Assembly: GCA_937881255.1 (NCBI GenBank)
Contig: CALGFH010000083.1
Coordinates: 1 to 8,472 of the forward strand
DNA from: an uncultured Actinomycetes bacterium
GTDB lineage: Bacteria; Actinomycetota; CALGFH01
Direction: 5' to 3'
Length of the DNA: 8,472 nucleotides
Shown here piece by piece: positions 1-5,813 of the stretch. Position numbers and translations under genes: made by a program. The first letter of the stretch is position 1; every line of letters begins with the position of its first letter. Below the pieces are notes generated by a model. The model worked only from the letters and a program-made list of their open reading frames with translations. It did no database searches and was not told the origin of the DNA.

Positions 1-696
1 CGCCAGGCCGACGCCGAGCGCCGCCGCCTGCTCAACCGGGTCTACGAGGTCCAGGAGGGCCAGGACCGCCGGCTGGCCGCCGACCTGCACGACGGGCACG
101 TCCAGAGCCTGGCCGCGATCGGCTTCAAGCTGGAGCAGGCCCGGCTGCGCCTCGGGGCCAGCGCGTCGCCCGAGGTCGACGAGCTGCTCTGGCAGGTCAC
201 CAAGGACCTCTCGGCCGAGGTGACCAGCCTGCGCCGCACCATCGGCCGGCTGCGGCCCCTGGTGCTGGTCGAGGACGGCCTGGAGGCCGCCCTGCGCGAG
301 GAGGCCAAGTCGGCCTGCAACCGGGCCGCCCTGGCCGCCTGCGACGTCACCTCCGAGCTGGACGGGCGGCTGGACCCGGTGGTCGAGACGGCCCTGTTCC
401 GGGTCGCCCAGCAGGCGCTGGCCAACGTGGTCGACCACGCCGGGGCGACCTACGCCCTGGTCGCGATCGAGTGCACCGGGAACAGCGTGGTCCTGCGGGT
501 CAGCGACGACGGCTGCGGCTTCGACCCGGACCACGTGCAGGTCCTGGGCGACATCGCCCACTTCGGCCTGATCGCCATGCGGGAGCGGGTCGAGGCCCTG
601 GGCGGCCGCTTCCGGGTGACGACCGAGCCCGGCGGTGGGACGGTGGTCGAGGCCCGGCTGCCCCTGACCGACCCGACCGAGGGGTGGGGGACGTGA
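1..696 (+). CDS. Sensor histidine kinase, NarL/DesK (HisKA_3) type, C-terminal part; 5' end outside window
   Basis: The open frame runs from the first base of the window to TGA at 694-696 and gives 231 residues, so the N-terminal sensor region is missing. Visible parts, in order: a charged, probably coiled-coil linker (residues 1-27); the dimerisation and phosphoacceptor helix with motif DLHDGHVQSL, phosphoacceptor His30 (bases 88-90); and a HATPase_c domain from about 128 to 223, with N-box Asn142 and His146, G1 box DDGCGF (169-174), the GLIAMRER box (189-196) and the GGGTVVEARLP end. Kinases of this family autophosphorylate on His and pass the phosphate to a receiver Asp, typically in a NarL-type regulator. 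The next gene starts inside this stop codon and is the obvious partner. Oddity: the usual N-box Glu is Gln138. The signal sensed cannot be told from this fragment. Confidence 0.93.
   Translation, partial: RQADAERRRLLNRVYEVQEGQDRRLAADLHDGHVQSLAAIGFKLEQARLRLGASASPEVDELLWQVTKDLSAEVTSLRRTIGRLRPLVLVEDGLEAALREEAKSACNRAALAACDVTSELDGRLDPVVETALFRVAQQALANVVDHAGATYALVAIECTGNSVVLRVSDDGCGFDPDHVQVLGDIAHFGLIAMRERVEALGGRFRVTTEPGGGTVVEARLPLTDPTEGWGT
679..684 (+). promoter_or_regulatory. Ribosome binding site deciding the GTG start of the first response regulator
   Basis: GAGGGG lies 8 nt before the GTG at 693. It sits inside the end of the histidine kinase gene. No ATG occurs near the N-terminus of the receiver domain in this frame, so this site and the GTGA overlap fix the start. 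Confidence 0.6.
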
Positions 697-1103
697 CCCT
701 GCCCCGGCTGCTGGTGGTCGACGACCACGACATGCTCAGGGAGGCCCTGGTCGAGCTGCTGGTCCAGGCCGGCTTCGAGGTCGTCGGCGAGGCCGCCGAC
801 GGCGCCGACGCGGTCGCCCTGGCCAGGCAGCTGGAGCCCGAGGTGGTCCTGATGGACCTGCGCATGCCGGTCCTGGGCGGCCTCGACGCCACCCGCCTGA
901 TCAAGGACGCCCACCCGGCCACCCAGGTGGTCCTGCTCACCGCCTTCGAAAGCCCGGCCCTCCAGCAGCAGGCCGAGGAGGCCGGCTGCTTCGCCTACCT
1001 GGTCAAGGGCGGCCCCCCAGGCACCCTTCGCCTGGTCCTGCACCAGGCGGTGGCCGCCCGCCGGGCCCTGCACCAGCCCGGCTCACCCGCCGTCGACGTC
1101 TAG
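693..1103 (+). CDS. Receiver-only response regulator (NarL-like receiver, no HTH domain)
   Basis: This 136-residue protein starts at GTG 693, which overlaps the kinase stop as GTGA, so the two are probably translationally coupled. It is a whole CheY-like receiver: acidic pair Asp10/Asp11, phosphoacceptor Asp55 in LMDLRMP, switch Thr83 in LLTAFE, and Lys105 in YLVKGG. The local sequence style matches NarL/FixJ receivers, which normally carry a LuxR-type helix-turn-helix and total about 200-220 residues. Here the frame stops at TAG 1101-1103, about 15 residues after the expected last helix. The DNA beyond is well explained by the opposite-strand gene, so no detached HTH is visible. It probably receives phosphate from the adjacent kinase and acts through protein contact or as a phosphate sink. 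The last 21 nt overlap the 3' end of the convergent gene. Confidence 0.92.
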   Translation: MTLPRLLVVDDHDMLREALVELLVQAGFEVVGEAADGADAVALARQLEPEVVLMDLRMPVLGGLDATRLIKDAHPATQVVLLTAFESPALQQQAEEAGCFAYLVKGGPPGTLRLVLHQAVAARRALHQPGSPAVDV

Positions 1104-2204
1104 CACCGCCTCGGTGCCGAGGAAGCGGCCCAGGTCGGCCGCCTCCCGCTCCAGCGCCGGGCCGGCCCCGCGGGGGAGCTGGCCCCCGAACGGCTCCACG
1201 GCCACCTCCAGGCGGCCGCCCGCGCGGCGGGCCCGCCAGGTGCCGGCGACCCGGCCGTCCACCACCAGGGCGGGGTGGATCCAGCCGCCGCCGGCCTGGA
1301 TCCGCCTGGCGAAGGCTGGGTCGAGGATCAGGTCGCGGTCCCGCCAGCCCAGCAGGTAGTCGTCGAAGCGGCCCAGCAGCCGCACCACCGGCCCGGCGGA
1401 CCTTGACCGGGCGGCGGGACCGCCGGCCAGGGCCCACAGCCGCCGGCCGCCCAGCTCGACCTCGCGCAGGTCGCCGGCGGCCAGCTCGAAGGCCCGCCTG
1501 GCCCGGCCGAGGGCGAGCCCGGACCAGGCGGCCAGGTCCTCGGGCCCGGACGGGCCGTGGCCGCCCAGGTAGCGGCGGGCCAGCTCGGCCAGGGCGTCCT
1601 CTGGGCCCATGGCCCGGCCGGCGCCCGCCCACGACTCCAGCAGCACATAGCTGGCCTGGTCGCCGTCCAGGTCGGGGCCCCGGCAGACCAGGCCGCGCAT
1701 GGCCGCCAGGCCGACCAGGTGGGCCGGCGCCTGGCCCTCCGGCTCGATCCGGACCCCCTTGGCGGCCAGGCCGCGGACCAGCTCGGCCCGGGACAGCGGG
1801 CCGTCGGCCAGCACCGCCGGCAGCACCTCGAGAGCCCGCTCGCACAGCCGGTCCTCGAGCCCGAGCTGCAGCCGCCGGCGCCGGTCGCCGGCCGCGAACC
1901 CGGGCCCGAGCAGGCCCACCAGCCAGCCCGCGTCCTCGGCCGCGACCATGTGCAGGGTCCCGCGCATCACCCAGGTCCTGACCACCGACCGTTCCTGGTC
2001 GCAGGCCCGGCGCACCGCCGCCTGGTCGAGCCCGCCGCTCCGGGCCCGCACCGCCAGCCGCGAGGCCGGCGTGTCCTGCGCCTGGAGCCCGCCAACGGCC
2101 CGGACCACCTCGGCCACCTCCCGGGGCCGCCGCCCGGCCAGCCGCTGGGCCCGCATGCGGAGCAGCCGGAGCCGGTCCTCGGGGGCCGCCCTCCGCGAGG
2201 TCAC
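1083..2204 (-). CDS. Winged-helix DNA-binding protein, HTH_42 family (AlkZ/YcaQ-like DNA glycosylase)
   Basis: This 373-residue protein starts at GTG 2204, overlapping the upstream deacylase stop (GTGA), and ends at TGA 1085-1083. The length is normal for the family. Residues 38-55 contain the family signature LQAQDTPASRLAVRAR. Its Q41-A-Q43 matches the QxQ catalytic pattern described for AlkZ, a glycosylase that unhooks interstrand crosslinks; YcaQ-type members have QxD. The C-terminal part has the typical LLGRFDDYLLGWRDR and WIHPALVVDGRVAGTWR blocks of the tandem winged-helix and beta-barrel region. From family knowledge, a role in removing bulky alkylated bases is plausible, but many actinobacterial members are uncharacterised. 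There is no Shine-Dalgarno; translation is likely coupled to the upstream gene. It may be a self-resistance or repair function carried at the operon end. Family assignment is firm; enzymatic activity is inferred. Confidence 0.88.
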   Translation of the reverse strand: MTSRRAAPEDRLRLLRMRAQRLAGRRPREVAEVVRAVGGLQAQDTPASRLAVRARSGGLDQAAVRRACDQERSVVRTWVMRGTLHMVAAEDAGWLVGLLGPGFAAGDRRRRLQLGLEDRLCERALEVLPAVLADGPLSRAELVRGLAAKGVRIEPEGQAPAHLVGLAAMRGLVCRGPDLDGDQASYVLLESWAGAGRAMGPEDALAELARRYLGGHGPSGPEDLAAWSGLALGRARRAFELAAGDLREVELGGRRLWALAGGPAARSRSAGPVVRLLGRFDDYLLGWRDRDLILDPAFARRIQAGGGWIHPALVVDGRVAGTWRARRAGGRLEVAVEPFGGQLPRGAGPALEREAADLGRFLGTEAVLDVDGG

Positions 2205-3787
2205 CGGCCGGGCGGGGTGGCCCACCCGGGTCCCCGCAGCACCCGGCCGGAGCGGCGGCCGGTGAACTGGCCGTGCTCGACCACCAGGTCGCCGCCGAGG
2301 ACGACGTGCTCGATGCCGGTCGTGGGGACGTCCGGGTCGAGGTAGGTGCCGTCGTGGCCGACGGTGGCCGGGTCGAACACGCACAGGTCGGCCACCGCCC
2401 CCTCGGCCAGCAGGCCGCGGCCGTCCAGCCGGAACTGGCGCGCGCCCAGCCAGGTCGCCTTGCGGACGGCCTGCTCCCAGGTCAGCACCTGCTCCTCGCG
2501 GACATAGCGCCCCAGCAGACGCGGGAAGCAGCCCCAGGTGCGGGGGTGCTCCAGGCCGGTCGGGGGCCCGTTGTCGGAGCCGACCCCGACCAGCGGGCTG
2601 GCCATGATCGCCCGCACGTCGTCCTCGCGCATCAGCCGGATCACGATGGCGGCGGCCGGGTCGTCGGCGACCAGCTCGCAGAGGGTGTCCCAGGGGTCGC
2701 GGCCGGCGGCCGCGTCGGCCAGGGTCCGGCCCACCAGGCCGGCATCGGCGTGGCCGGTCAGCAGCACGTCGGCCGGGTCGGCCTCGGCCCAGGCGCCGTC
2801 GCCGATGCCGCCCCGCTCGGCCTGGGCGCGCAGCGCCGCCCTGGCCGCCGGGTCGCGCAGCCGGGCCCGCATGGCCTCGGTCCCGCCGGCCGCCACCGCC
2901 GGCGGCAGCAGCGCGCTCAGCACGGTCGCCCCGGCGTCGTACGGGTACTGGTCGCCCTGGGCGTCGACCCCCTCCAGCCGAGCCGCGGCCAGATGCTCCA
3001 GCAGCCGCCCGCCCAGCCCGTGGGCGGCCCGCCCGGCCGCCTTGCAGTGCGACACCTGGAGCCGCACCCCGGCCGTCCGGGCGATCGTGACCGCCTCGTC
3101 CAGGGCCGCCTCCAGGTGGGCGCCCTCGTCGCGCATGTGGGTGGCGTAGACGCCGCCGTAGCTGGCCGCCACCCGGGCCAGGGCCACCAGCTCCCCGGTG
3201 CCGGCGTAGCTGCCCGGCACGTAGATCAGCCCGCTCGACAGCCCGACCGCCCCGGCCTGGAACGCCTCGACGGCCAGGGCGGCCATCCGCTCCGCCGCCC
3301 CCGGCCGCAGCCCCTCGTCGAGCCCGTTGGCGGTCAGCCGCAGGGTCCCGTGCCCGACCAGCAGGGCCAGGTTGTTGGCCGGCCCGGCCCGGTCCAGCCG
3401 CCCGGCCAGCTCCCCGAACCCCGACGGCCCGATCGGCACGCCGCCGGCCAGGCTGCTCCAGAGCTCGCCCGCCACCTCCGCCGACGCCACATCCAGCGGC
3501 GCGAAGGTCAGCCCGCAGTTGCCCACCACCTCGGTGGTCACCCCCTGGAGGAGCTTGAACGGCTGCGGCTCCTCCAGCAGGTGCACCAGGTCCGAGTGGG
3601 CATGGGTGTCGACGAACCCGGGCGCGACGTAGCGGTCCCGGCAGTCGACCCGCCGCAGCCCGGGAGGCGGGTCGCCCCCGACCGCGACCACCCGCCCGCC
3701 GGCCACGGCCACGTCCGCGACCCGCCCGGGGCTGCCGAGCCCGTCGAACACGGTCCCGCCCTGGAGCAGCAGCCCAGCGCCGGTCAT
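2201..3787 (-). CDS. N-acyl-D-amino-acid deacylase (D-aminoacylase family amidohydrolase)
   Basis: This 528-residue protein starts at ATG 3787, where the expected N-terminal beta strand begins (LLLQGGTVFDGLGSPG). It belongs to the metal-dependent amidohydrolase superfamily, D-aminoacylase branch, which hydrolyses N-acyl-D-amino acids to D-amino acids and a carboxylate. Visible family residues: the HxH metal motif His62/His64 in FVDTHAHSDL; the probable bridging Cys91 in GVTTEVVGNCG; His217 in THMRDEG; His247 in QVSHCK; and catalytic-type Asp405 in GSDN. The C-terminal block HPRTWGCFPRLLGRYVREE and the closing ADLCVFDP beta domain complete it. The protein appears intact and cytoplasmic, with no signal peptide. 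It lies 5 nt after the sulfurtransferase gene and overlaps the winged-helix gene, so co-transcription is likely. Substrate specificity (neutral, D-Asp or D-Glu type) cannot be read from the sequence; other acyl-amide substrates remain possible. Confidence 0.9.
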   Translation of the reverse strand: MTGAGLLLQGGTVFDGLGSPGRVADVAVAGGRVVAVGGDPPPGLRRVDCRDRYVAPGFVDTHAHSDLVHLLEEPQPFKLLQGVTTEVVGNCGLTFAPLDVASAEVAGELWSSLAGGVPIGPSGFGELAGRLDRAGPANNLALLVGHGTLRLTANGLDEGLRPGAAERMAALAVEAFQAGAVGLSSGLIYVPGSYAGTGELVALARVAASYGGVYATHMRDEGAHLEAALDEAVTIARTAGVRLQVSHCKAAGRAAHGLGGRLLEHLAAARLEGVDAQGDQYPYDAGATVLSALLPPAVAAGGTEAMRARLRDPAARAALRAQAERGGIGDGAWAEADPADVLLTGHADAGLVGRTLADAAAGRDPWDTLCELVADDPAAAIVIRLMREDDVRAIMASPLVGVGSDNGPPTGLEHPRTWGCFPRLLGRYVREEQVLTWEQAVRKATWLGARQFRLDGRGLLAEGAVADLCVFDPATVGHDGTYLDPDVPTTGIEHVVLGGDLVVEHGQFTGRRSGRVLRGPGWATPPGR

Positions 3788-3792
3788 CGGGG

Positions 3793-4623
3793 TCACGGGG
3801 TCGGGCCGGTGGCGACCGGGCGGGACGGGTCGGTGATCCAGTCGCTCCAGGAGCCGGCGTAGAGGGCGGCCGGGACACCGGCCGCCTCGAGGGCCAGGAC
3901 GAGGTGGGCGGCGACCACCCCGGAGCCGCAGTAGGCGCCGACCGGGGCGCCGTCGCCGGCGACCTCGAGCAGCTCGCGAAGGCGGCCGGGTGGCGGCAGG
4001 CCGTGGTCGCCGGCGACGTCGGTGACGGGGGCGTTGCGGGCCCCGGGGATGTGGCCGGCGACCGGGTCGACCGGCTCCTCCAGGCCCTGGTACCGGGCCG
4101 GGGCGCGGGCGTCCAGGAGGACGCCGGCGGCGGCCAGCCGGGCGGCCCCTTCGGCGTCGAGCAGGGGCCGGCCGCCCGGTCGGGCGGTCAGGTCGCCAGG
4201 CTCGGGGTCGGGGACCTCGGTGGTCAGGGGCAGCCCGGCCGCGACCCAGGCCGGGAGGCCGCCGTCGAGCACGCGGGCGTCCGGGTGGCCGAACCAGCCG
4301 AGCAGCCACCAGGCCCTGGCCGCCCCGCCGGGCTGGCCCTGGTCGTAGGCGACCACCGGGCGGTCCTGGCGGGCCCCGGCCCGGCGCATGACCGTCTGGA
4401 ACGCCTCCGGGCTCGGCAGGGGATGGCGGCCACCAGCACCAGGCGGGGCGGCCAGGTCCCGGTCCAGGTCGACGAACACCGCCCCCGGCAGGTGGCCCTG
4501 GTCGTAGGCGGCCCGGTCGGCCCCGCCGGCCAGCGCCCAGCGGCAGTCCAGCACCGTGGGCGCGGCCGGGCCGGCCAGCTCGGCGGCGAGCTGGGCGGCG
4601 GTGATCAGCGGTCCCGGAGGCAC
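3793..4623 (-). CDS. Sulfurtransferase, two rhodanese domains (3-mercaptopyruvate/thiosulfate type)
   Basis: This 276-residue protein starts at GTG 4623, the first start codon after an in-frame TAG. Two rhodanese domains are visible. The N-terminal one (about 6-120) has LDCRWAL, the AYDQGHLPGAVFVDLDRDL segment and HPLPSPEAF, but carries Asp94 where an active Cys would be (VVAYDQGQ), so it is structural. The C-terminal one (about 155-270) has DARAPARYQG, GHIPGARNAP and the active loop C232-GSGV. The CGSGV loop is the 3-mercaptopyruvate sulfurtransferase form, whereas thiosulfate enzymes usually have CRKGV. The enzyme would accept sulfur on Cys232 and pass it to cyanide, thioredoxin or another thiol. 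It is first of the tight three-gene set with the deacylase and winged-helix genes. No Shine-Dalgarno is visible before the start, but a TAnnnT element lies 6 nt upstream. Substrate is inferred from the loop only. Confidence 0.92.
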   Translation of the reverse strand: MPPGPLITAAQLAAELAGPAAPTVLDCRWALAGGADRAAYDQGHLPGAVFVDLDRDLAAPPGAGGRHPLPSPEAFQTVMRRAGARQDRPVVAYDQGQPGGAARAWWLLGWFGHPDARVLDGGLPAWVAAGLPLTTEVPDPEPGDLTARPGGRPLLDAEGAARLAAAGVLLDARAPARYQGLEEPVDPVAGHIPGARNAPVTDVAGDHGLPPPGRLRELLEVAGDGAPVGAYCGSGVVAAHLVLALEAAGVPAALYAGSWSDWITDPSRPVATGPTP

Positions 4624-4629
4624 CGGCCG

Positions 4630-4635
4630 AGCCTA
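4630..4635 (-). promoter_or_regulatory. Possible -10 element for a leaderless sulfurtransferase transcript
   Basis: TAGGCT on the minus strand fits the actinobacterial TAnnnT -10 pattern and ends 6 nt before the GTG at 4623, so transcription could begin at or next to the start codon. No Shine-Dalgarno is seen there, and no convincing -35 at 16-18 nt. The 81-nt gap to the preceding gene otherwise shows nothing clear. Confidence 0.25.
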
Positions 4636-4704
4636 GCCCAACCTCAGCTCCCCGGGGTGACCGGACGGACCAGCAGGGGGATCGGCAGGCGCTTCAGGTG
4701 GACC

Positions 4705-5406
4705 TCAGAAGTGGTGACCCCGGACCCGGGCGATGTCGAAGGAGGCGGTGCTGGCGATGGCCATGACCGCCATCACCCCGGCCTGGACCGGGTCGGTGAC
4801 CACCAGGTCGGCGTGCTCGGGGGCAGACCCGGCCATGTTCAGGGAGACGACCAGGATGCCGCGGGCCCGGATCTCGTCCACGGCCTTGGTCACCTCGCCG
4901 CCCATCAGCGATCCGGCCAGGACCACGGCCACCGCCCTCGGCAGCCGGGCGACCGCCCGCACGGCGCTGGCCAGGTCCGCCTCGCCGACGATCGGGATGG
5001 TGTCGACGCTGATCTTCTCGCCCCGGATGTTGTGCCGGTCGGCCTCGCCGATGGCCCCGATGGCGACCTGCCCGACCTGGGCGCCGGCCCCGACCACGAT
5101 GATCCGCTTGCCCCAGACCTGGTACATGGTGGGCAGCCGCTGGAGCGACTCGACCACGTCGATCTCCAGGAACGACTCCATGAGCCCTTCCGGGTCGTCG
5201 ATGCCGTCCAGCTCCCAGTAGACGACGCTGCGGGTACCCCGCTCGATGATCTCGACCAGCACGATGTCCCCACCGTGGCGCAGGATCGCCGCCGTCATGT
5301 CGTGCAGCAGCCCCTTGCGGTCGCCCCCCTCGAGCAGCACCGCCAACTGCGGCGCCCGCCGCAGCGGCCGCTCCTCCCCGTCCCGTTCAGGCCCACCCGT
5401 GGTCAC
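4705..5406 (-). CDS. ACT domain plus DUF5612-like C-terminal domain protein
   Basis: This 233-residue protein starts at GTG 5406. A longer frame exists only from TTG 5475 and adds an unconserved-looking tail, so GTG is preferred. Residues about 20-90 look like an ACT domain, a small-ligand (often amino acid) sensing fold: LAVLLEGGDRKGLLHDMTAA, then IVLVEIIERG. Residues 97-233 form a second, Rossmann-like region with GKRIIVVGAGAQVGQVAIG (99-117), GEADRHNIRGEKISVDTIP, LAGSLMGG (163-170) and SLNMAGSAPEHADLVVTDPV (188-207). From memory, this two-part layout and these motifs match a family (DUF5612) best known in methanogenic and other archaea. Its function is unknown; a ligand-responsive regulatory role is only an inference from the ACT domain. 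The gene sits between a tRNA-Arg gene (88 nt upstream) and the sulfurtransferase gene (81 nt downstream). Confidence 0.82.
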   Translation of the reverse strand: MTTGGPERDGEERPLRRAPQLAVLLEGGDRKGLLHDMTAAILRHGGDIVLVEIIERGTRSVVYWELDGIDDPEGLMESFLEIDVVESLQRLPTMYQVWGKRIIVVGAGAQVGQVAIGAIGEADRHNIRGEKISVDTIPIVGEADLASAVRAVARLPRAVAVVLAGSLMGGEVTKAVDEIRARGILVVSLNMAGSAPEHADLVVTDPVQAGVMAVMAIASTASFDIARVRGHHF

Positions 5407-5413
5407 GCACGAG

Positions 5414-5419
5414 AGGCTA
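5414..5419 (-). promoter_or_regulatory. Possible -10 element for a leaderless ACT/DUF5612 transcript
   Basis: TAGCCT on the minus strand fits TAnnnT and ends 7 nt before the GTG at 5406. No Shine-Dalgarno precedes that GTG. No good -35 is seen. The gene could instead be read through from the tRNA promoter upstream. Confidence 0.25.
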
Positions 5420-5494
5420 CCAGCAGGGTCCGCACCACCAGGCGGGGCATTCCGCGAGGCGTGCGAGAGTGGCAACGAGGGGGAGTGAGGAATG

Positions 5495-5566
5495 TGCCCC
5501 CGGCGGGACTCGAACCCACGCCCCCGGCTCCGGAGGCCGGTGCTCTATCCGCTGAGCTACGGAGGC
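5495..5566 (-). tRNA. tRNA-Arg (anticodon CCG)
   Basis: The minus strand folds into a complete 72-nt cloverleaf. The acceptor stem is GCCTCCG with CGGGGGC, including one T-G pair. The D-arm is GCTC/GAGC with loop AGCGGATA. The anticodon stem is CCGGC/GCCGG around loop CTCCGGA, giving anticodon CCG at 5533-5531, which reads CGG. The variable region is 4 nt, the T-arm GTGGG/CCCGC has loop TTCGAGT, and the discriminator base is A. The CCA end is not encoded (the next bases are CAC), so it would be added by CCA transferase. CGG is a frequent arginine codon in this GC-rich DNA, so this should be a working, much-used tRNA. It lies head-to-head with the receiver-argS operon, whose synthetase would charge it. 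Confidence 0.96.
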
Positions 5567-5600
5567 AATAGGTGCGCCGATTGCTGGAGTCGGCGGCAGT

Positions 5601-5614
5601 CGGAGGGTAGCACA
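5601..5614 (-). promoter_or_regulatory. Likely promoter -10 region for tRNA-Arg
   Basis: Minus-strand TGTGCTACCCTCCG contains TACCCT (5609-5604), a TAnnnT -10 preceded by TGC (extended -10). Transcription would begin near 5597, about 30 nt before the mature tRNA 5' end, a usual distance. No recognisable -35 lies 16-18 nt upstream. The same 14-mer recurs, with 12 of 14 bases identical, facing the other way at 5748-5761. Confidence 0.4.
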
Positions 5615-5747
5615 CCGCCGTCACCGGCTTCCCCTCCGACCGCGGGGGTGCATGGGAACATGTGTTCGAAGCCATCAGGGAGCCACCACGCGAGGCCGCC
5701 GTTGCCGGCAAAATGGGGACAACTGCGAACCTGCAGGTCAAAGGGCC

Positions 5748-5761
5748 TGTGCTATGCTCCG
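5748..5761 (+). promoter_or_regulatory. Likely promoter -10 region for the receiver-argS operon
   Basis: TGTGCTATGCTCCG contains TATGCT (5753-5758), a good -10 preceded by TGC (extended -10). Start of transcription would be near 5765, leaving a leader of about 50 nt before ATG 5814. The -35 is weak: about two matches to TTGACA near 5730-5736. The stretch 5567-5813 contains no gene that I can support. Possible reading frames across it are shadows, one of which runs through the tRNA. Confidence 0.4.
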
Positions 5762-5813
5762 CGGACTCGCGTCGCACGATCTTCCCGGACTCTTCTGATC
5801 AGGTCATTCCCGC

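Noticed and set aside
471..692. Longer N-terminus for the first receiver protein, giving 210 residues
   Set aside because: The extra 74 residues lie within the kinase gene in another frame, are Arg/Gly/Pro-rich, and are not part of any receiver fold. The length resembling a full NarL regulator is a coincidence.
450..1073. Minus-strand frame opposite the kinase and receiver genes
   Set aside because: No domain and biased composition; both plus-strand genes have full motif sets.
2273..3862. Open plus-strand frame of 529 codons opposite the D-aminoacylase gene
   Set aside because: The minus-strand frame shows all family motifs of a D-aminoacylase. The opposite frame is rich in Gly, Arg, Pro, Gln and His with no domain, as expected for an antisense frame in very GC-rich DNA where stops are rare.
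2205..3878. N-terminal extension of the winged-helix gene to 931 residues
   Set aside because: The extension is a repetitive Gly/Arg/Ala shadow of the deacylase gene. The true start is GTG 2204, coupled by GTGA to the upstream stop.
3788..4309. N-terminal extension of the deacylase to 702 residues
   Set aside because: The extra 174 residues are Arg/Pro/Gly-rich shadow of the sulfurtransferase gene. The amidohydrolase fold begins at ATG 3787.
5407..5475. TTG start at 5475 for the ACT/DUF5612 gene
   Set aside because: It would add 23 low-quality residues and is a rare start codon; GTG 5406 directly precedes the ACT domain.
5407..5494. Possible terminator after tRNA-Arg
   Set aside because: Only a weak 4-bp stem (CCGC/GCGG) and no T-tract are visible, so no terminator is called.
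3904..5571. Open plus-strand frame of 555 codons
   Set aside because: It runs antisense through the sulfurtransferase gene, the ACT/DUF5612 gene and the tRNA-Arg gene, and has no recognisable domain.
5403..5777. Minus-strand frame of 124 codons across the tRNA
   Set aside because: Its segment CLRSSADRAPASGAGGVGSS is the tRNA-Arg gene read as protein, a common annotation artefact.
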